Assembly (NCBI GenBank): GCA_028279875.1
Contig: JANQMU010000007.1
Location: 1 to 50,951, forward strand
Length of the DNA: 50,951 bases
Source: Rhizobiaceae bacterium
GTDB lineage: Bacteria; Pseudomonadota; Alphaproteobacteria; Rhizobiales; Rhizobiaceae
Direction: 5' to 3'
Shown here piece by piece: positions 46,673 through 50,951 of this stretch. The position numbers and the translations under genes are program-made. The notes below the pieces were generated by a model. That model did not search any database, was not told the origin of the DNA, and saw only the letters and a list, made by a program, of their open reading frames with translations. Every line of letters starts with the position of its first letter. Positions within the stretch are counted from its first letter, which is position 1.

Positions 46673-46862
46673 TCTTGTCCTCTTTTCGATGAAAAACATA
46701 TTGGGCCGGATGGCGGCGCACTAGCGCCGGGCGGCGGTAAATGACAAGACGGGTCAACTGTGCCACATTTTGTTCTACCTTTGCTCCCATGACACGCGGC
46801 CATGATCGCGAAAGTGCCGGGGGCATCGGGCCTGTGGGCGGAATTTGACGGAGAGACGATCC

Positions 46863-47570
46863 ATGCAGACAATCGCGCTGGTCGATGATGACCGCAATAT
46901 CCTCACTTCGGTGTCGATAGCGCTGGAATCGGAAGGATATCGCGTCGAGACCTATACGGATGGTGTTTCGGCGCTGGAGGGGCTGGTCGCCCGCCCCCCG
47001 CAGCTCGCCATATTCGATATCAAGATGCCGCGCATGGACGGCATGGAACTGCTGCGGCGGATGCGCCAGAAACTGGATATTCCGGTCATCTTCCTGACAT
47101 CGAAGGATGAGGAGATCGACGAGTTGTTCGGCCTCAAAATGGGTGCTGACGACTTCATCACCAAGCCGTTTTCGCAGCGCCTGCTGGTGGAACGGGTGAA
47201 AGCCATTTTGCGCCGCGCGTCCGGCCGCGAGAATGCCCCGCCCGCCAAGGCCGGCGCCGCCGAAAACGCCTCGCTCGAGCGCGGTCAGCTTGTCATGGAC
47301 CAGGAGCGCCACACCTGCACCTGGAAGAGCCAGCCGGTCACGCTGACGGTCACGGAGTTCCTGATCCTCCATTCGCTGGCCCAGCGCCCCGGCGTCGTCA
47401 AGAGCCGCGATTCGCTGATGGATGCCGCCTATGACGAGCAGGTCTATGTCGATGATCGCACGATCGACAGCCACATCAAGCGGCTGAGAAAGAAATTCAA
47501 GATGGTTGATGGCGAATTTGATATGATCGAAACCCTCTACGGGGTCGGTTACCGGTTCCGGGAAGATTGA
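46863..47570 (+). CDS. chvI: response regulator ChvI
   Basis: A 235-residue OmpR-type regulator. The receiver domain has DDD at residues 8-10 and phosphoacceptor Asp52 in [11 protein letters not shown], and a LTSKDEE/TKPF Lys site follows. The winged-helix output domain is in the C-terminal half ([24 protein letters not shown]). ChvI acts downstream of ChvG on acid and envelope stress, exopolysaccharide and carbon genes. I chose ATG 46863 with GGAG upstream over the in-frame TTG 46845. It is 78 bases upstream of chvG. Confidence 0.94.
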   Translation: MQTIALVDDDRNILTSVSIALESEGYRVETYTDGVSALEGLVARPPQLAIFDIKMPRMDGMELLRRMRQKLDIPVIFLTSKDEEIDELFGLKMGADDFITKPFSQRLLVERVKAILRRASGRENAPPAKAGAAENASLERGQLVMDQERHTCTWKSQPVTLTVTEFLILHSLAQRPGVVKSRDSLMDAAYDEQVYVDDRTIDSHIKRLRKKFKMVDGEFDMIETLYGVGYRFRED

Positions 47571-47648
47571 TGATGGCGAGCGGCGATGGGATTGGATCAT
47601 GTGAACCGGTCCCGTTGCGGCGGATCCCAAAAAAGCCCAGGCCGAAGA

Positions 47649-49442
47649 ATGACGGCAAGTCTTGATCATCAGGAAATAAGGCACGCGGAAGCGGTTGCGG
47701 CCGAAGAGCCGCCGAGGGCCCGGACGTGGACCTATCCCTTCGGGCTTGTCCGCCGGGCCATGAGCCGGGTGATCTTTTCCAGCCTGACGCGCCGCATCCT
47801 GTTTCTCAACCTGGCGGCGCTGGTCGTCCTTCTCTCTGGCATCCTGTATCTGAACCAGTTTCGCGAGGGCCTCATCGATGCCCGCGTCGAGAGCCTCCTG
47901 ACCCAGGGCGAGATCATCGCCGCCGCCATTGCCGGCTCGGCCAGTGTCGAAACCGATTCGATCACCATCGATCCGCAGAAGCTTCTGGAACTGCAGGCGG
48001 GCGAGAGCATTTCGCCGGGCACCGATGTCGACGATCTCGATTTTCCGATCAATCCCGAACGGGTCGCGCCCGTCCTGCGCCGGCTGATCTCACCGACCCG
48101 CACCCGGGCGCGCATCTATGACCGCGACTCCAACCTGCTGCTCGATTCGCAGAGCCTTTATTCCCGCGGCCAGATCCTGCGTTACGAATTGCCGCCACTC
48201 GAACAGGAACAGCTGCCGCTGGTGGAGCAGCTTCTGTCAGTCCTGAACCGTCTGATTCAGCGCGCCGACCTGCCGATCTACCAGGAACAGCCGGGCGGCG
48301 ACGGCTCCATCTATGGCGAGGTTCTGACGGCGCTGACCGGCGGCCGAAGCGCTGTCGTCCGGGCCACCAAGAGGGGCGAACTGATCGTTTCCGTCGCCGT
48401 CCCGGTGCAGCGGTTCAGGGCCGTTCTGGGCGTCCTGCTGCTGTCGACCCAGGCCGGCGACATCGACAAGATCGTGCGCGCCGAACGGCTGGCCATCGTC
48501 CGTGTGTTTCTGGTTGCCGCCAGCGTTACCGTGCTTTTATCGCTGCTGCTCGCCGGCACCATCGCCAATCCGCTGCACCGGCTGGCCGACGCGGCGCAGC
48601 GGGTGCGCAAGGGCGTCAGCGCCCGCGAGGAAATTCCCGATTTCTCGGCGCGGCAGGATGAAATCGGCAATCTGTCCGTCGCGCTGCGCGACATGACCAA
48701 TGCGCTCTACGACCGTATTGCTGCCATTGAGAGTTTTGCGGCCGATGTCAGCCATGAGCTGAAAAATCCGCTGACCTCCCTGCGCAGCGCGGTCGAGACG
48801 CTGCCGCGCGCCCGCACCGAGGAAGCCCGCACCCGCCTCCTGGATGTCATTCAGCATGATGTCCGCCGCCTCGACCGGCTGATCAGCGACATTTCCGACG
48901 CCTCGCGGCTCGATGCCGAGCTGGCGCGGCAGGACGCCAGCGCCGTCGATCTCGAACCGCTGCTCGTTGGTCTTGTCGATATCTCCCGGCAGATCTCCAA
49001 GGGGTCGAAATCGGTGGATATCGCGCTCGAAGTGGTCAGGGACCACGAGCCGAGGGGTGGATTCGTCGTCACCGGCCATGATCTGCGCATTGGCCAGGTC
49101 CTCACCAATCTGATCGAGAATGCCCGGTCCTTCGTGCCGGCAGTCGGCGGCCGCATCGCGCTGCGCCTGGACGCCGGCAAGGATGCCTGCCTGATCTATG
49201 TCGAGGACAATGGCCCGGGCATCAGCGCCGAAAATATCGACACCATATTCCGGCGCTTCTACACCGACCGGCCGGATGGCGAGGCCTTCGGACAGAATTC
49301 CGGACTGGGGCTGTCCATCAGCCGGCAGATCATCGAAGCCCATGGCGGCACCCTGACGGCCGAAAACATCGAGGACGAGCAGTCCGGGGCGCGCATCGGC
49401 GCCCGTTTCATCGTCCAGATCCCGCTTCACAACGCGTCCTGA
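47649..49442 (+). CDS. chvG: sensor histidine kinase ChvG (ExoS)
   Basis: A 597-residue membrane kinase. It has a long cytosolic N-terminus, a first membrane helix (ILFLNLAALVVLLSGILYL), a periplasmic domain of about 220 residues, a second membrane helix (VFLVAASVTVLLSLLLAG), HAMP and a HisKA domain. Phospho-acceptor His369 lies in FAADVSHELKNPLTSLRS. The HATPase_c domain has N box LTNLIENA, DNGPGIS and GLGLSISRQI. The start is between ATG 47586 and 47649; I chose 47649 because it gives the usual length. It pairs with chvI. Confidence 0.94.
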   Translation: MTASLDHQEIRHAEAVAAEEPPRARTWTYPFGLVRRAMSRVIFSSLTRRILFLNLAALVVLLSGILYLNQFREGLIDARVESLLTQGEIIAAAIAGSASVETDSITIDPQKLLELQAGESISPGTDVDDLDFPINPERVAPVLRRLISPTRTRARIYDRDSNLLLDSQSLYSRGQILRYELPPLEQEQLPLVEQLLSVLNRLIQRADLPIYQEQPGGDGSIYGEVLTALTGGRSAVVRATKRGELIVSVAVPVQRFRAVLGVLLLSTQAGDIDKIVRAERLAIVRVFLVAASVTVLLSLLLAGTIANPLHRLADAAQRVRKGVSAREEIPDFSARQDEIGNLSVALRDMTNALYDRIAAIESFAADVSHELKNPLTSLRSAVETLPRARTEEARTRLLDVIQHDVRRLDRLISDISDASRLDAELARQDASAVDLEPLLVGLVDISRQISKGSKSVDIALEVVRDHEPRGGFVVTGHDLRIGQVLTNLIENARSFVPAVGGRIALRLDAGKDACLIYVEDNGPGISAENIDTIFRRFYTDRPDGEAFGQNSGLGLSISRQIIEAHGGTLTAENIEDEQSGARIGARFIVQIPLHNAS

Positions 49443-49443
49443 C

Positions 49444-49899
49444 ATGACGGATTCCGAGACCGTTCATGCCACTGCCCTGGTCGCCGGTGAAACCGGTATT
49501 CTGATCACCGGCCCGTCGGGCAGCGGCAAGAGCCGCATCGCCATGGAACTGATTCAGGCCGCCCGGGCCGATGCGCGCTTTGCCGCTCTCATCGGCGACG
49601 ACCGAGTTGGCCTGCGCCGGGTCGGCGATCGGGTTCTAGCCACGGCGCCGCGCGCCATATCCGGGATGATCGAGCTGCGTGGTTCCGGCATCCTGAAAAT
49701 GCCCCACCTGCCATGCGCCGTGATGCATGTCGCCGTCGCGGCCAACCATACGGCAGGAGACATGCGCCTTCCGCCAGCCGATGACCGCTATTGCCCGGTG
49801 CCGGATATAAAGCTGCCATTGATCTATCTGGTGCCCGGATATCTCAGCAACCCGCTCGAACTGATCGACGCGCTGCGTGAAGACAGGCTGCTTCGGTAA
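49444..49899 (+). CDS. hprK: HPr kinase/phosphorylase, short alphaproteobacterial form
   Basis: A 151-residue protein containing only the C-terminal kinase domain. Walker A GPSGSGKS is at 23-30, with LIGDDRVGLRR and the ISGMIELRGSGILKMP loop after it. The N-terminal domain of the Firmicutes enzyme is missing, as is usual in alphaproteobacteria. It phosphorylates the regulatory Ser of HPr. It begins one base after the chvG stop, so it belongs to the chvI-chvG operon and links the two-component system to the PTS. Confidence 0.9.
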   Translation: MTDSETVHATALVAGETGILITGPSGSGKSRIAMELIQAARADARFAALIGDDRVGLRRVGDRVLATAPRAISGMIELRGSGILKMPHLPCAVMHVAVAANHTAGDMRLPPADDRYCPVPDIKLPLIYLVPGYLSNPLELIDALREDRLLR

Positions 49900-50070
49900 G
49901 CCGCTTGCGCCGCTACAAACTGCGTCCCAATCCCGTAAAATCTGTTGAATTGGACGGTCTGCGCAATTATGCGTTAACCTTCCGGGTGAAACGCCGTTCC
50001 TTGGCGTCATGGCCGGATCGGGTCGGACCGGGCATTTTCGGACGGCCGGGGCCGCAGGAGCAGAGTGCAG
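49900..50070. other. gap between hprK and the PTS EIIA gene
   Basis: 171 bases with no gene that I can support. It probably contains a separate promoter for the EIIA-HPr pair. No strong hairpin was found. Confidence 0.5.
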
Positions 50071-50475
50071 ATGATTGGATTAGTGCTTGTCACGCATGGC
50101 AAGCTCGCCGAGGAGTTCCGCAACGCGCTGGAACATGTTGTCGGACCGCAGCAACGGCTGGAAACCGTGTCCATCGGTCCGGAAGACGACATGGATCAGC
50201 GGCGCATGGATATCATCGAGGCGGTGTCCAAGGCCGAGGACGGGCAGGGTGTCATCATCCTGACCGACATGTTCGGCGGCACCCCGTCCAATCTGTCGAT
50301 TTCGGTCATGGATGGCGGTCGCATCGAGGTGATCGCCGGCGTCAACCTGCCGATGCTGATCAAGCTGGCCAGTGTGCGGGTCGACGGCGACATGGAAAAA
50401 TCACTCGCCGAAGCGCAGGAGGCCGGCAGGAAATACATCAATGTCGCCAGCCGGGTCCTCAGCGGAAGCAATTGA
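50071..50475 (+). CDS. PTS EIIA component, mannose family (regulatory)
   Basis: A 134-residue EIIA-Man domain. It opens IGLVLVTHGKLAEEF with the phospho-accepting His9, and has a TDMFGGTPSNL block. No EIIB, EIIC or EIID is nearby, so it most likely acts as a regulatory phosphoprotein rather than for sugar uptake. The start ATG 50071 is preferred; the GTG at 50065 is also in frame and has a better spaced GGAG site. It overlaps the HPr start by one base (TGATG). Confidence 0.9.
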   Translation: MIGLVLVTHGKLAEEFRNALEHVVGPQQRLETVSIGPEDDMDQRRMDIIEAVSKAEDGQGVIILTDMFGGTPSNLSISVMDGGRIEVIAGVNLPMLIKLASVRVDGDMEKSLAEAQEAGRKYINVASRVLSGSN

Positions 50476-50765
50476 TGGACGAGACTGCGGCAGAACCGCT
50501 CACCCGGCGTTTCGATATCATCAACAAGCGCGGCCTCCATGCCCGCGCCTCGGCCAAATTCGTTCAGCTCGCCGAGAGTTTCGATGCCGAGATCACCGTT
50601 TCCAAGGATGGCGCGTCGGTCGGCGGAACATCGATCATGGGCCTGATGATGCTGGCCGCCAGCCCCGGCTGCTGCATCACCGTCTCGGCCACCGGGCCGC
50701 AGGCGGCGGAAGCCCTCACGGCCCTCGACGCGCTCGTCGCCGACCGGTTCGGCGAGGACACCTGA
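50475..50765 (+). CDS. ptsH: phosphocarrier protein HPr
   Basis: A 96-residue HPr. The PTS His22 lies in KRGLHARASAKF, and the HprK-target Ser is S53 in GGTSIMGLMML, equivalent to Ser46 of Bacillus HPr. Both sites are intact. It is coupled to EIIA and lies in the same cluster as hprK and chvIG, which forms the PTS-Ntr-like regulatory module of Rhizobiales. In sinorhizobia ahcY follows; here the next gene lies beyond the window edge. Confidence 0.93.
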   Translation: MDETAAEPLTRRFDIINKRGLHARASAKFVQLAESFDAEITVSKDGASVGGTSIMGLMMLAASPGCCITVSATGPQAAEALTALDALVADRFGEDT

Positions 50766-50805
50766 TCGCCCGCGGCGGCCTTCTGCGGCCGGCCCCGGCA
50801 ATCAC

Positions 50806-50821
50806 ATAAAGACTTCCTTAT
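50806..50821. promoter_or_regulatory. candidate SahR-like operator near the right edge
   Basis: ATAAAGACTTCCTTAT is a near-palindrome with 7-base arms (one mismatch) and a 2-base centre, 40 bases after the HPr stop. In Rhizobiales the next gene is often ahcY, controlled by the ArsR-type regulator SahR. The match to a SahR site is from resemblance and expected context only. Confidence 0.35.
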
Positions 50822-50852
50822 ATGTTGTTGCCCTTTGTCCGATTGCCTGCTA

Positions 50853-50873
50853 AGAGCCCATTCGGGAATTAAC
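50853..50873 (+). repeat. dispersed 21-base repeat, copy 2
   Basis: Begins AGAGCCCATTCGGG and ends AATTAAC, identical over 21 bases to the minus strand at 26142-26162. Here it lies in non-coding sequence after HPr, upstream of whatever gene crosses the right edge. Confidence 0.7.
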
Positions 50874-50886
50874 GATTGGTTTGGTT

Positions 50887-50951
50887 GTGCCTATTTTGTT
50901 CAATATCAAGCGATTGATCGAAGGAACGGCTGGTGGCCATTTCGAGATCAA
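50887..50951 (+). CDS. possible 5' end of an unidentified gene at the right edge
   Basis: An open frame from GTG 50887 runs off the window and reads PILFNIKRLIEGTAGGHFEI. No ribosome site is clear and the 21 residues match no family I can name; it does not look like the start of AhcY. It may equally be non-coding. Confidence 0.2.
   Translation, partial: MPILFNIKRLIEGTAGGHFEI

Larger units (their letters stand above)
46523..46862. promoter_or_regulatory. divergent pckA / chvI promoter region
   Basis: A 340-base gap with no convincing gene. The pckA-proximal part (about 46600-46680) is far more AT-rich than the rest of the window and carries the twin palindromes at 46627-46642 and 46657-46672. 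The chvI-proximal part is GC-rich, with a GGAG site before ATG 46863. Confidence 0.6.

Overview
This is a block of chromosomal core genes from an alphaproteobacterium, most likely of the order Hyphomicrobiales (Rhizobiales). The evidence is gene order plus high GC. Telling combinations are chvI-chvG-hprK-PTS EIIA-HPr next to a divergent pckA, hslV/hslU next to a DUF1402 gene, a DUF2628 gene inside the his operon, and mnmE-mnmG-rsmG-parA-parB-holA-lptE-leuS followed by rho, hemJ and hemE. The genus cannot be told from sequence alone. No tRNA, rRNA, CRISPR array, insertion sequence or prophage gene was seen.

Layout. 1-442: the end of a citrate-lyase-beta/HpcH-type gene and a DUF1737 gene. 459-6396 (minus strand): a bile-acid-symporter-like membrane protein, a WYL-domain regulator, a VOC (glyoxalase-fold) protein, a short-chain dehydrogenase, propionyl-CoA synthetase prpE and the PLP-binding protein YggS. 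6555-10726 (plus): leuS-lptE-holA. 10772-16622 (minus): parB, parA, rsmG, mnmG, mnmE, with two perfect parS sites. 16668-22166: a thioredoxin-fold SSP411 protein (plus), then rho, an orphan Phd/YefM-type antitoxin, hemJ and hemE (minus). 22167-22570: a 404-base gap with DnaA-box-like and GANTC sites, the best candidate for the chromosomal replication origin. 22571-26146 (plus): PPDK regulatory protein, maf, aroE, coaE, dnaQ. 26180-31278: secB and fxsA (minus), a Tim44-domain protein, mltA, an Smr protein and an XRE regulator (plus), and DUF1402 (minus). 31407-34374 (minus): hslV, a membrane protein and hslU. 34577-39190 (plus): hisB, DUF2628, hisH, hisA, hisF, hisE, coaA. 39368-43626 (plus): an unrecognised four-gene membrane/glycosylation cluster (polyprenyl-phosphate glycosyltransferase, methyltransferase, flippase-like protein, large polytopic protein). 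43623-46522 (minus): alkB-like, arfB, pckA. 46863-50765 (plus): chvI, chvG, hprK, PTS EIIA, HPr.

How it fits together. The region from parS to the gap beside hemE looks like the origin/centromere zone. Most genes left of about 22.2 kb read leftward and most to the right read rightward, as expected around an origin. The left part handles small acyl-CoA metabolism and a self-contained VOC/WYL regulatory pair with a clear candidate operator. The right end is a carbon-status and envelope-stress module: ChvGI, a sugar-transport-free PTS (HprK-EIIA-HPr) and gluconeogenic PckA, whose promoter region holds twin LacI-type palindromes. The least explained parts are the four-gene cluster at 39.4-43.6 kb, the membrane protein between hslV and hslU, the orphan antitoxin, and a 21-base dispersed repeat.
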